From contig OX031058.1 in the NCBI GenBank assembly GCA_943736015.1, positions 19,617,001 to 19,681,000 on the forward strand: a stretch of 64,000 bases of DNA, in the 5' to 3' direction. How positions within the stretch are numbered: position 1 is the stretch's first letter; every line of letters starts with the position of its first letter. The DNA comes from Tridacna crocea (Eukaryota > Mollusca > Bivalvia > Cardiida > Cardiidae). Of this stretch, positions 38,372 to 48,288 are shown one piece after another. A model generated the notes under the pieces. It did no database searches, was not told where the DNA came from, and saw only the letters and a list, made by a program, of their open reading frames with translations. The position numbers and the translations under genes are program-made.

Positions 38372-39433
38372 AAAGGGAAGCCAAAAGCAGTTCAATAACA
38401 TTTCAATAGACCAATATTACTGAAAGGGCACTTTTGGAATCTCTTTTGGGGAGGCTTTGAGTTCAGTTTTAAGTGCACTCTGTACACGACATAATGGTTG
38501 AATTGTCAAAATTGAGAGCATTAACAGGCAGCAAAATCATAAGAGTTCAAATGATAGGAATGTCTGTGAAAAAAAAATTGTTGGAAATGCAGGTTACCAT
38601 CATTATCTCACAATATTCTAGAAGCTCTCTTCATCAGGCTATAAAAAGACACAGTTGGTAAAGGGTTCAGCTAGCTTACAATTTTATGACTAAAAAGATG
38701 ACTACCTGTTAGAATCTGCTGAAGATCTGGGTTTTGTTTTCATTGTGGTTCAGATAATTGCTTTAGTTAAGTTGATACCCTTGTGAAATGTCCTTTTAAT
38801 GTTTACAAAAGATCACCATAGCAATTCACAACTCACTCTGTATCATAAACAAGCTTAATATTGAATCGGGATCCCTGATGGTTGATGTACTTTATTGTAT
38901 TACTTTCAAGCTGCTAAATGATGATAGTTTTCTGATCAGTAATTATGATTGTTTAGATAAAACAGGCAGACAGATTCAGTTACTTAGGTAAGACCTCAAG
39001 AGTGTCATGTGACCATGATTTTATGATACTTTCCGTTCGGCTAGAAGAAATTGATCTAGTATATGTATACAAAACAGGTAGATCTCAATTGTTACTTAGT
39101 GTAGCTTCGATGTTTTCTTACACATGTAGTGGAAGGAAAAAATGCTGTAGAAGACCTAAATGACAATCAACAAATTCTAGGCTCTTCCATTTTATAGACA
39201 TATGCAGACATCAAAACCGAAAGTAGTAGAAATGAACGGAAGAAATGACAGGGAAGAAAAACATTGTAGGAACAGGGGAAAAATGCTGGTAAGCAGCATT
39301 TTCTCGCTTTGACACATTGTTTTCTAAAACCTTCCTCTATCAGGGTCATTGAAACTCGGGATTTTGTGAAAAAGATGTGGCCGACGTGGATCAAGATCAG
39401 GCTCAAAATTTGCAGTGTGTCATGCAGAACCTG

Positions 39434-39625
39434 TATTAACCAACCAGTATTGAGAATATTCTTAGTCATAATCTCCAAGATTTTTTTATATTTGTAAGTA
39501 GCACAGCTTTTGATTGGCTAAACTGAATGGATTAGCCAATCAGAATCTGTGTTTCTTTAAATATGGAAAATTCTGGAGAGTAAGACAAAGACTGTTCCTA
39601 AAAATGGTTGGTGAATACGAGCCCA
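39434..39625. repeat. Foldback repeat, GTATTCACC family, first of a tandem pair
   Basis: The centre is AAACTGAATGGATTAGCC and the end is TGGTTGGTGAATACGAGCC. The left terminus is eroded. Confidence 0.78.
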
Positions 39626-39626
39626 A

Positions 39627-39791
39627 GGTCTGTATTCACCAATCATTCTTAAGAACGTTCTTGGTCTTATTCTTCAGAATTTTGTAACCATTTGGTTTAG
39701 ACAATCAGAAGGTCTGTTACTTTCACAGGTAGACGATCTTGAAGAATAAGATCAAGAACTCTTTGAAGAATGGTTTGTGAATACGGGTCCT
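39627..39791. repeat. Foldback repeat, GTATTCACC family, second of a tandem pair
   Basis: It begins GGTCTGTATTCACCAATC and ends GGTTTGTGAATACGGGTCC. The middle is shortened compared with the other copies. Confidence 0.8.
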
Positions 39792-40009
39792 GATTTTTGG
39801 TGAATACTATCAGCTTTGCTAAAACAAGAGCAGTCTTTAATTATGCACGTCTTGCATCTTTTTTTCAGGCTAAAAATGCCTGGTGGTATCATGGGCATGG
39901 AGCTCTTCTGTGTCGAAGGTTTGACCGTTAAATTAATAAAAGTTTCAAGCTGGACATAAAACCTGAATGAGGCTTTTTCAAATTTATGTTCCAGAAGAAT
40001 ATCTCCTCA

Positions 40010-40075
40010 TGGGACATTGTAGATCAAAGATCAAACTTCACATTCTGTGCAGTCTGATCTTTGATCTACAATGTT
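40010..40075. repeat. Short GATC palindromic repeat, variant arms
   Basis: TGTAGATCAAAGATCA is answered by TGATCTTTGATCTACA. Both arms carry the extra A/T compared with the 31894 copy, so pairing is kept. Confidence 0.82.
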
Positions 40076-40432
40076 CATTAAAGGTCAGTGAGTCTTGCAT
40101 GGCAGCCTTAAGTTCAATGGAGTGTTTACTCGACATCAAGATGTACTCTTTTACCACACATTCACAAATTATATTACTGAAGTGAAGGGGCATTGGAAAA
40201 CATTGTAAGAAAAGAAGAAATTCTAGTGACCAGCATTTCCACCCTTTCCCACAATGTTTTCTGTCCTGTTAGAGACAAACACCATCCTTTGAGTCTCTTT
40301 TGAATTCATGGTCTAGCAAAAGCTTTCCCGATTGACTGATGAAAAATTTTGTTGTCTGAGGAAGAGTTACAACATGTCCATTTTGAAAGCATTAGCAGAT
40401 GTTATTATATGGGTGATACTGGGGATTTTGTT

Positions 40433-40656
40433 TTAACCCTTTACTCCATAGTTACTCATTTCTACGCATTGCTTGCAGGAGCCTTTTGAAAACATTGTGG
40501 CAAAAGGTGAAATTGCTCGTGACGAGCAATTTCACTTTTTGTCACAATGTTTTCTATGCTATCAAAAGGTGTCATAAACACATTAAGAAACGGCTTCATC
40601 CTTATTTAGGGTCAATTTGAGATACCTTTGAAATGCTTTATGGGGTAAAGGATTAA
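40433..40656 (+). mobile_element. TTAA-hairpin MITE, second subfamily (inverted relative to 32160 copy)
   Basis: The termini are TTAACCCTTTACTCCATA and TATGGGGTAAAGGATTAA. The hairpin carries the same variant arm as the 32160 copy (GGCAAAAGGTGAAATTGCTC) with a matching opposite arm. The inner segments (CTACGCATTGCTTG and GGCTTCATCCTTATTT) match that copy in reverse complement. Confidence 0.9.
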
Positions 40657-40853
40657 AAGGGTAGGTTGTAACCAACATTGTAGGAAACTGCTGCTTACTA
40701 GAATTCTCTCTCTTTCCCTGAGTGTTTTCAAAGGATTTTCAGAGTTATGCCAAGCAAAAAACAGTTCTTCTTGACAAACAATGTAGTATCAGAGGAAACA
40801 TTTAAATTTGCTGATGTAAAAGATATTGTCAATGTCATTTTTTTTACTTTCAG

Positions 40854-41020
40854 GTGGCTGAACAAAAATGACATGCTTATTGACAGCACAGGGCTTATAA
40901 GGACCAATGGGCCTAATCTGGTCTTTGAAAATCCGCAACAGAGTGATTCTGGGAACTATACCTTTATTGTCAGAAACTCTGCGGCAGAGAAACGACAGAG
41001 TGTATGGATCATTGTGTCAG
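40854..41020 (+). CDS. PTK7: PTK7-like receptor, exon for second half of Ig domain 4
   Basis: The acceptor is TTTCAG at 40848-40853 and the donor GTATAA starts at 41021. The exon is entered in phase 2 and left in phase 1. It opens with the core Ig tryptophan (WLNKND), continues with the leucine strand (NLVFENPQQ), and has the DSGNYT signature of an I-set F strand. Where the second disulfide cysteine is expected (DSGxYxC) there is phenylalanine (codon TTT at 40963-40965). With the valine in the first half, Ig4 cannot form the usual intradomain disulfide. The end (RQSVWIIVS) corresponds to the last strand of vertebrate PTK7 Ig4. An in-frame ATG lies upstream at 40747, but the sequence before 40854 is intronic and matches no Ig strand. 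Confidence 0.93.
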
Positions 41021-41721
41021 GTATAACAGTTTTTGTTTAATCTAATCTTAATCTGCTCCAACCAAAATGCCAATGAAAGTTGCTCTTAGCCCTGTAGTCT
41101 TTACCTTTTTATAAACAATCACATGTATTTATGACCTTGAGATAGTTTTATGATCATGACCAAGCAATTGTTTGCAATGGCTAAAGAAGAAATTGTTTGC
41201 AATGAGCAACTTCACTTTTTACCCCATTGTTCTCAAAATTGGGCTGCTTAAAGAGAAAGAAAAGAATAATCAGTATGGGGTAATGTTATAAAAAGATAGC
41301 CTGTCGGGGTTCATAGCAAGCCTCCTGTAATTCTTTGCTTGATAGAAGAAAAAAAAAGACAGGCCTGTCCAGATTGAAAGCATTTGTAGACGGCATTTGT
41401 AACTTGGCTCAAATGATGGAATTTGTAGTTGAAAGGATAGAAAACAATGTGGGAAAAGGAGAACATGCTGGCTTACAGCATTTTCTCCTTTTCCCACAGT
41501 GTTTTCAAAAGCCTTCTTTCATGTAGTCATTACACTATGGGATCTTTTGTATAGGTTAAACAGGATATACTGTCAATTTCAATACAGTAGCCTCCATTAA
41601 CATCTTATACCTATCATTAGGAGTATTTTACACTTACTTTTCTTCTGTAACATTTCTTGACTTTTTGATTGATAAGGTTTGGCACATGACTTTTAGGCTT
41701 TGCCTCCTGTCAGAGTTACTG

Positions 41722-41947
41722 TTAACTCTTTACCAGACAACAAAATTTTAAATTTTTCTAAACTGAAAGCATTTACAACTGAGAAATTAATCAACGCTCA
41801 TGTTTGGAAACTTTCTGTGAAAGGTTAAGAAAGAATAGGGGGAAAAGGATCAAATGCTGATAACATTTCATCATTTTCCTGCAATATTTTGAAAACCTCA
41901 AACTTGTCAGAGTCATTAAAACATTTCAGTGTTTGGTAAAGGGATAA
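41722..41947 (-). mobile_element. TTAA-hairpin MITE, degenerate hairpin
   Basis: It starts TTAACTCTTTACCAGACAAC and ends GTTTGGTAAAGGGATAA. The central arms are strongly mutated. Confidence 0.75.
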
Positions 41948-42320
41948 CTCTTAACCGCCGAACAAGGACTCTCTTGACCGTTGTCTGTGCATGTCATATT
42001 CTCCGAAGATTCGACTGTCTTATATGACACATCACTAGCCCCGAAAGAGGGCTGACTGTAATATTACGCTCTTTAAAGTAGCAATGTTGAAAAAACCTTT
42101 TATCAATACGTTTGAGGAGAAATGAGACCTGCTTTAGCAACAGATTTCTCTAAACTGGTGATCATAGTTGAGTGAATTGCATGAGGTAGCGTTTTATTGA
42201 GTAAACCTTTTTTTTAGTTTTAAATTCAAAGTAACGGTTGTCGCGTAGGAAAGTGGTTCGGTTCTGTACCCAGGATGCCCATATCAGATAGATGAGTATT
42301 TATAGAATGCCATCTAGCGG

Positions 42321-42401
42321 TAGACTGGTTACCGCCCCTGATACACTACGTGTATATACGTGTATACGTGTAATACACGGTATACAACGGTGGCCAGTTC
42401 A
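42321..42401. mobile_element. 81-bp deletion derivative of the 9-bp-TSD element
   Basis: It is flanked by ATCTAGCGG at 42312-42320 and 42402-42410. It shares about 36 bp with the left end of the 60559 element (to ACACTACGTGTATA) and about 32 bp with the right end (from GTAATACACGGTATAC), joined by ACGTGTATACGT-type sequence. Confidence 0.87.
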
Positions 42402-42623
42402 ATCTAGCGGGAGATAATGTGTATCAGACTGGTTCAAAGATATTATGGCATAATGAAATTTTAGTCAATCATCTATTACATTGCTTGCCATGGTTTTTGG
42501 TGGACAGAAAGGCCTATCTGCAGAAGGTACTTAGTCATTGGAAAAGAATTTAGCTTTAATGCTTCACCAAACAACTTGAGTTTGAATGACACTGTGGGAA
42601 AAGGAGAATAATTTTCTAGACTT

Positions 42624-42844
42624 TTAATTCATTACCAAACAACAAACTTTTAGGTTTGTCCAAATCAAAAGTATTTGCAGACAGCAAAATAAAAGTGACT
42701 AAAAATTTGAAACTTGTTTTGTGAAGGGTAGAAAACATTGTAGGAAAATGCCGGTTACCAGCATTTTCTCCTTTTCCTACAATGTTTTCTAAAGGCTTCT
42801 TTCTCGGGGTCATAAAAAATAGGGATTGTGTGGTAATGGGTTAA
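42624..42844 (-). mobile_element. TTAA-hairpin MITE, complete
   Basis: It starts TTAATTCATTACCAAACAAC and ends GTGTGGTAATGGGTTAA. The left arm has lost the AAGGAGAAA block that the right arm keeps. Confidence 0.87.
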
Positions 42845-43753
42845 AGACCTGTTCATCATTTGAGCATCTTTTAATTGTCATCAGGAAATGCCTTTAATAC
42901 ATATTTGGATAAATCTGAAATTCTGTTCTCTGATAGAACTGAACTCTTTACTAAAATTCTGAACTAGAACAAATTCAAAGCATTAGCAGATGACATATTC
43001 ATTGTAGATAAAATGATGATTTCTCCATTTTTGAGAGGAGAAAAAATTGTGGAAAAGAAGAAAATGCTGGTTTCACACAGTGTTTTCAAAAGGCTTCTTC
43101 CTCAGGGTGGTTAAAACTCGGGATTGTGTGGTGAAGAGTTAAATAGAAATTCTTCGATGATTATGGCAACTTAAAATATCAAACAACTGTTGAAAAATAA
43201 ATGAAAAAGTTCTGTTGACTCAATATTATCTACAGGAAGCCTGGAATCTACCCAGACTGCAATTTATCTGGCCCTTTTGATCTTTATGGGCAGTTCTATT
43301 AATAGAGCTGTTACCAAAGGTTTTAAAAGTGACAATTTCAAACTGGCAGCAGCTTCCTAGGTGTTAAATTTGAATTATATATTCCATAATTTGTGTTTTA
43401 TACAGTTCCATGTCAAAGCCCACACACACTGAAAATTCAAGAGATCATGCAACATTTAATGCTATCAAGCTGCTTGGTGTTTTGGCATTGTATCTTTTTA
43501 TGAATATCACTTAGGAATGACTTTTATGAATGACTCTCAGATGGTGGTATTTTGTCTTTGGAAGGGTGGAAATTACAGTAGGAAATGAAGGAAATGCTGG
43601 TACCCAGCATTTTCTCCTTTTCCTATAATGTTTGTATAACTGTACTTCTCAAGGTTGCTAAAACACTGCTTTTGTTTATCAGAAAGGCCAGTTATCTTTT
43701 TATTATCATCAAATAGAGGGCCAGCATAGATGAAAAGCCAATATCAAAACTTT

Positions 43754-43967
43754 TTAACCCTTTCTCAAACAATCCCTGGTTTTCATGGCCCTGAAAAAAG
43801 GAGCCTTCAATGTTGAAAACATTGAGAAAAAGGAGAAAATGCTGATAACCATCATTTTGTCCTTTTTCCCACAATGTTTTTCTACTCTCCCAGAGTCATT
43901 ATTTTGTCATCTGCAGATGATTTCAATTCAGACCAGTCTAAAATTTTGTTGTATGTTAAAGAGTTAA
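43754..43967 (+). mobile_element. TTAA-hairpin MITE
   Basis: It starts TTAACCCTTTCTCAAACAAT and ends GTATGTTAAAGAGTTAA. The hairpin is present with a few mismatches around GATAACCATC. Confidence 0.82.
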
Positions 43968-44415
43968 ATTATGTAATTGGCATGTGCAAACTTGGCACCA
44001 AGACCAACAAAAACATCAAAATGATTTCTGACATGTTTCAGAGGTTACAAAAAACAAACACGGCTGACACCTTTGTAACAGGAAACTGTCTGTTCAGGAT
44101 ACTTTTTAAAATTTAAAACAAATCTCTGAATATCAAAAGGTGTTTTGATCTTTTTTCATATTTTGCATCCCTATGGCCACATAGGGTGGGATTTTTTTTT
44201 TTGTAGATCAAAATCCAGCTGCACATTCAAAGTGGTCTGATTTTTGACTAACCTTGTGAGATACTTTATATTTTGATTTAAAAGAAAACCCTTGTATTAG
44301 CAATGTTTTGTTTTTCATTTTATCTAATTAGTTAAAAGGTGAAAGGGAGGCTCCCTTATTTGAAACTCGTGATGTACAGGTTATGCCAGGAAATTATAGA
44401 TTATACTATATTTTA

Positions 44416-44489
44416 TGGCTTTTGTACATGCTAGGAATCTTCAAGTATTTCTTGGCTTTTGTAGATGCTAGGAATCCTTGAGTATTTCT
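44416..44489 (+). repeat. Imperfect tandem duplication of 37 bp
   Basis: TGGCTTTTGTACATGCTAGG is repeated 37 bp later as TGGCTTTTGTAGATGCTAGG. Confidence 0.88.
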
Positions 44490-45349
44490 TATGTTGATAT
44501 AAGCAATTTAAGTAGTTGGGTGTCTTAAGCTCAATACCACAAGGCACAACTTAACCCTCTAGCAGATGGCAAAAGCCTTCCCGGAATTGAAAGCATTTAC
44601 AGATGACAATTTCATTGTGGCGCAAATGGCGCAATTTTTACTCCCGAAGTATGGTATTAATGTTTTGGCACTGGTCATCCATCTGTCTGTTTGTCTGTCT
44701 ATCTGTCCGCCTATTAGCAATTTCTTGTGTGCGCAACTCCTGCAGTTTCTTTGAAACTTACCACAATGAATCTCTATGATATGTAGTTGTGCATGTGATT
44801 CTTTAATTATACCCTCGCAAAATGAATGTTTTCGGGGGTATACTGGAATCAGCCTGTCTGTTTGTGTGTCCGTCTATGTACAAAATACTATCAAAGCGTT
44901 GACGGAGGTATAAAGTCACATTCAGTGACAGCTCTAGCTTGGAACTCTATAGGCGTTCTAAAATTTAACCATTTCACTGACAAGCCCCTTCGGGCATATA
45001 TGCACTGCTTTGCAAAGCTCTTGTTCTCTAATAGGTCAGAAAACATTGCTGGAAATGGAGAATATGCTGTTAACCAGCATTTTCTCCATGTCTAACACTT
45101 TTTTTCAAAAGGCTTCTTTCCTAGGGTCGTTAAAACCCGAGATTGTTTTGTAATGAGCTAAAATGATTTTGCCAAGGGTTTGATCAAGACTAGGCTGCAC
45201 AGAATATGTTAGACATTGTAAAATATTTGTACATAGAAAGCCATGAACTTGCAATGTTTTACTTATGGAAAGTGCATTTTGGTCACAGTATTAAACCTTG
45301 AAAGTCTTGATTTTTTTAATTTTATGTATTTTTTTCAAACTGACTGCAG

Positions 45350-45489
45350 CGCCACCTATTATCAGAAGGGGACCGCAACAACAGGAAGTGACTGAAGGAG
45401 AGGATGTAAGATTCAGTTGCCAGGTAACAGGGACTGACTATCCTGTCACTACAGTGATATGGCAGAAAAATGGCAACTACATCAAACTG
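45350..45489 (+). CDS. PTK7: PTK7-like receptor, exon for first half of Ig domain 5
   Basis: The acceptor is CTGCAG ending at 45349 and the donor GTAAGT starts at 45490. The exon is entered in phase 1 and left in phase 0. It encodes PPIIRRGPQQQEV, an A strand like the PSWLKKP segment of PTK7 Ig5, then EGEDVRFSCQVTG with the first Ig cysteine, then VIWQKNG with the core tryptophan. The cysteine-tryptophan spacing is normal for an I-set domain. The domain is completed by the exon at 57452. A complete TTAA-hairpin element starts only 65 bp beyond the donor. Confidence 0.95.
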
Positions 45490-45553
45490 GTAAGTGAAAG
45501 TCAACTAGCCCTTCAAGCATCTCACAATCAAGGTTTATTTTATGAGGAGAAAC

Positions 45554-45790
45554 TTAACCCTTTCCCAAACAGTCCCTGGTTTTTACAGGTCTGGAATAGT
45601 AACGTTTTGAAAACATTGTGAGAAAAGGAGAAAATGCTGGTAAGCTGGTAACCATCATTTTCTCCTTTTCCCTCAGTGTTTTCTACCCTTCCCAGATCAA
45701 GTTTTAATTTTTCAGTCACCTTGATTTTGTGGTCTGCAAATGCTTTCAATGTGGACCTGTCTAAAATTTTCTTGTGTGGTAAAGAGTTAA
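45554..45790 (+). mobile_element. TTAA-hairpin MITE just downstream of the Ig5a exon
   Basis: It starts TTAACCCTTTCCCAAACAGT and ends GTGTGGTAAAGAGTTAA. The segment GCTGGTAAGCTGGTAACC shows a small duplication at the turn. It begins 65 bp after the splice donor at 45490. Confidence 0.88.
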
Positions 45791-45864
45791 TATTGATAAT
45801 CATACTTCTTAAGAATTTGGAAGAAATAATGACCGTTGGCAAACTGCTGCTATGTAATATGAAT

Positions 45865-46092
45865 TTAACCCTTTACCAAACAAGCCCTGGTTTTCACATG
45901 TCTGCAGTACAAGTCTTTTGAAAACACTGTGGGAAAAGGAGAAATTGCTCGTAATGAGTAATTTCTCCTTTTCCCAGAGTGTTTTCTGCCTTTTAGGAGA
46001 ACTTTCAACCATTTTCATCAAATTTAAAATTGTTGTCTGCATACTCTTTCAGATTGGAAGAGTCAAGAATTTGTCCATTGGGAAAGGGTTAA
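45865..46092 (+). mobile_element. TTAA-hairpin MITE, third arm type
   Basis: It starts TTAACCCTTTACCAAACAAG and ends GGGAAAGGGTTAA. The outer arm is of the main type (GGGAAAAGGAGAAA) and the inner arm of the second type (TTGCTCGTAATGAGTAA), as if the two hairpins were combined. Confidence 0.87.
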
Positions 46093-46136
46093 GCTCACTA
46101 GACAGAATGATTTTAGCTCAGTTGGCTAAATGCCAT

Positions 46137-46461
46137 GGCCTGGTTTCACCAAGGCAGTTACGAACAAAATTTATGTAAGTTTTACTTAACTGTAGTACAG
46201 TGGCATTTAACGCTAAGAGGTACGACATACTATCACATTTATTTTAGAAAACTATTGCGATAAATCAAAGTTTCTTGGAAAATTTAGCTTTTCAATTTAT
46301 CTAGATAAAATTTTCAAGAAAAGTTCAATTTTTCGCAATAGTTTTCAAGAATATTCAATGATAGTTATCATGTACCTTGCGGCAGATTAATACCACTATA
46401 CTATAGTTAGGTAAAACTTGCACAAGTTTTGTTCGTAACTGCCTTGGTGATACAGGGCCCA
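46137..46461. mobile_element. Foldback element with about 75-bp terminal inverted repeats
   Basis: The left arm contains TTTCACCAAGGCAGTTACGA and the right arm its near complement (TCGTAACTGCCTTGGTGATA). A second inner hairpin is made by GAAAACTATTGCGA and TCGCAATAGTTTTC. A tRNA A-box-like TTAGCTCAGTTGG lies just outside at 46113-46125. Confidence 0.85.
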
Positions 46462-47215
46462 GGAAACTTACCTCATAGTCCTGTGTCTGTGTGCACTCAT
46501 GTCCATCCATCCATGTGAGCATCTTTGCATGTGTCCACACTAGCATCAAAAAATTAATCTTCTCTGAAACTACAGAACCAACAAAAACTCTTGCTGCTGA
46601 GGGCAACTTGCTATTATAAAGAATTGATGGTCAAAGGGACACAATTCATGATTTCTGATAGAATCACACATGTAACCATTTATTTTTCTTGCTTATACTC
46701 TAACAGTATTTCTTAGTGGATGATACTCATTTGTCAATCAGATTAGTTAAATTAAGGTATTGCATAGATGTGTTAAAAATCCAACATGAAAAGAGTGTAC
46801 TGTACTAAACTTTTTTTTTTCAAAAACTTCAGACAAATGTTTTGCTGCAAAAAAGTCTCTTGAAATCTTCCATTCAGAAAGTTATGTCAGAATTTTATGA
46901 TACTTGGTATGAACAAGCTGATCTGTCATTTTCTTTGACATGATACTAGCTTGTAAAAAAATGGTGACTGTATTAGGCTTGCCTTTTATTTTAAAATCTC
47001 CATAATTGCATTACTGGTATATAGACTTGTTACTGTAAATGCCAAGTATAGCCCTCATCACTTCTCTCTCCTTGTTCATGAACTGGCAGAAAATCTCGGT
47101 CTTTGCACTTAGAAAGGAATGCATTATTTTATGTGACTTTCATTAGTCTCTTCATTAGGACTAATTTGACAAAATTCAAATTAAGCTAGGCTTGAGTTAA
47201 TCTGTGCATTACTGT

Positions 47216-47441
47216 TTAACTCTTTACCAGACGACAAAATTTTAAACTTTTCCAAATTAAAAGGAGTTGCAGACGACAAAATAAATGTAATTGAAAAAGT
47301 CTAAATTGATTTGGGGAGGAAAGAAAACGTGGGAAAAGGAGAAAATGCTGGTTACCAGTATTTTCTCCTTTTTCCACAATGTTTTCAAAAGCTGTCTTTC
47401 TTAGGGTCGTTAAGAGTCAGGATTGAGTGATAACAAGTTAA
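47216..47441 (-). mobile_element. TTAA-hairpin MITE
   Basis: It starts TTAACTCTTTACCAGACGAC and ends GAGTGATAACAAGTTAA. The hairpin turns at GGTTACC, with minor mismatches. Confidence 0.85.
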
Positions 47442-48288
47442 TCTTTATCTCTAAATTTCTTTCCCTACGCTACCAGTTTTAGACCCTTCCAAAATTGAAA
47501 TGTTTCCAAAGCCCTCTTTTTCAAGCTTGTTAAAACTTAGGATTGTTTGGTAAAGGGTTCAAATAAGGGAACTGGCAGGCAAAATGAGAGTAAGTTGAAG
47601 GTATAGAGCCAGCAGAATTTTTATGGTGTTACCATTTCCATCTTCGCAAGCCAAGGCTGACAATTCACTAAGCTACTCTACCCTTGGCAGATCGAGCTTC
47701 TCAAATCAAATTTCAATTTTTTCAGTCACTTTTATTAGCTCACCTGAGCACGAAGTACTCATGGTGAGCTATTGTGATTGTGCTGTGTCCGTCGTCCGTC
47801 ATGCATTGTCTGTCGTCCGTTGTCAACTTTTTACCTTGTGTACACTCTACACATTTTCGGTCCGATACTCATGAAAGTTGGTCAGAATGTTTGCCTCGAT
47901 AAAATCTTGGATGATTTCGAAAATGGGTCATGTTGGGTCAAAAACTAGGTCTCTAGGTCAAATCTTAGAAAAACCTTGTGTATGCTTTAGAGGCCACATT
48001 TTCAGTCAGAAACTCATGAAAATTGGTCAGGATGTTTGTCTGGTTGATATGTCAGGCGAGTTCGAAAATGCGTCATGTGGGGTCAAAACCAGGTCACTTG
48101 ATCAAATTTTAGAAAAACCTTGTGTACGCTCTAGAGGCCACATTTTTAGTCGGATACTTGTGAAAGTTGGTCAGGATGTTTGCCTGGATAATATCTCTGA
48201 TGAGTTTGAAAATGGGTCATGTCGGGTCAAAAACTAGGTAACTAGGTCAAATGTTAGAAAAACCTTTGGTAGGCTCTAGAGGCCATAT

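Larger units (their letters stand above)
18677..40853 (+). other. PTK7: Intron inside Ig4 (22,177 bp, phase 2)
   Basis: The donor is GTAAGC and the acceptor TTTCAG. The intron divides the Ig4 coding sequence just before the core tryptophan codon. Degenerate hairpin-family copies not listed separately lie at about 24050-24243, 24372-24460, 24469-24694, 24930-24990, 25255-25390, 25480-25690, 27350-27560, 29440-29550, 30589-30790, 30870-31010, 31310-31525, 32449-32640, 34615-34820, 34845-35053, 38478-38670, 39140-39375 and 40145-40370. A SINE-like pair with degenerate tRNA boxes lies near 26740-26960. I recognise nothing in 19900-20550, 26070-26430, 28960-29430, 29560-29850, 29890-30200, 35060-36060 or 38670-39130. 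Confidence 0.85.
41021..45349 (+). other. PTK7: Intron between Ig4 and Ig5 (4,329 bp, phase 1)
   Basis: Phase-1 domain-boundary intron. Apart from the listed elements it holds degenerate hairpin-family copies at about 41090-41240, 41335-41560, 42948-43142 and 43530-43690. One copy appears split (left part 44552-44650, right part 45033-45165) by about 380 bp of unrelated sequence that includes GTCT/GTCC-rich stretches. I recognise nothing in 41960-42300, 43150-43520 or 43970-44410. Confidence 0.9.

Noticed and set aside
40747..40853. Upstream extension of the Ig4b exon from the ATG at 40747
   Set aside because: The frame is open, but the sequence does not resemble an Ig strand, and a good acceptor with correct phase to the previous exon lies at 40853.
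45298..45349. Hydrophobic stretch with an ATG before the Ig5a exon, resembling a signal peptide
   Set aside because: It reads MKVLIFLILCIFF from a T-rich splice-acceptor tract. The CTGCAG acceptor and the frame from Ig4 show it is intron, although an alternative first exon cannot be excluded without RNA data.
46113..46125. TTAGCTCAGTTGG as a tRNA gene start
   Set aside because: No B box or acceptor stem was found at a suitable distance.
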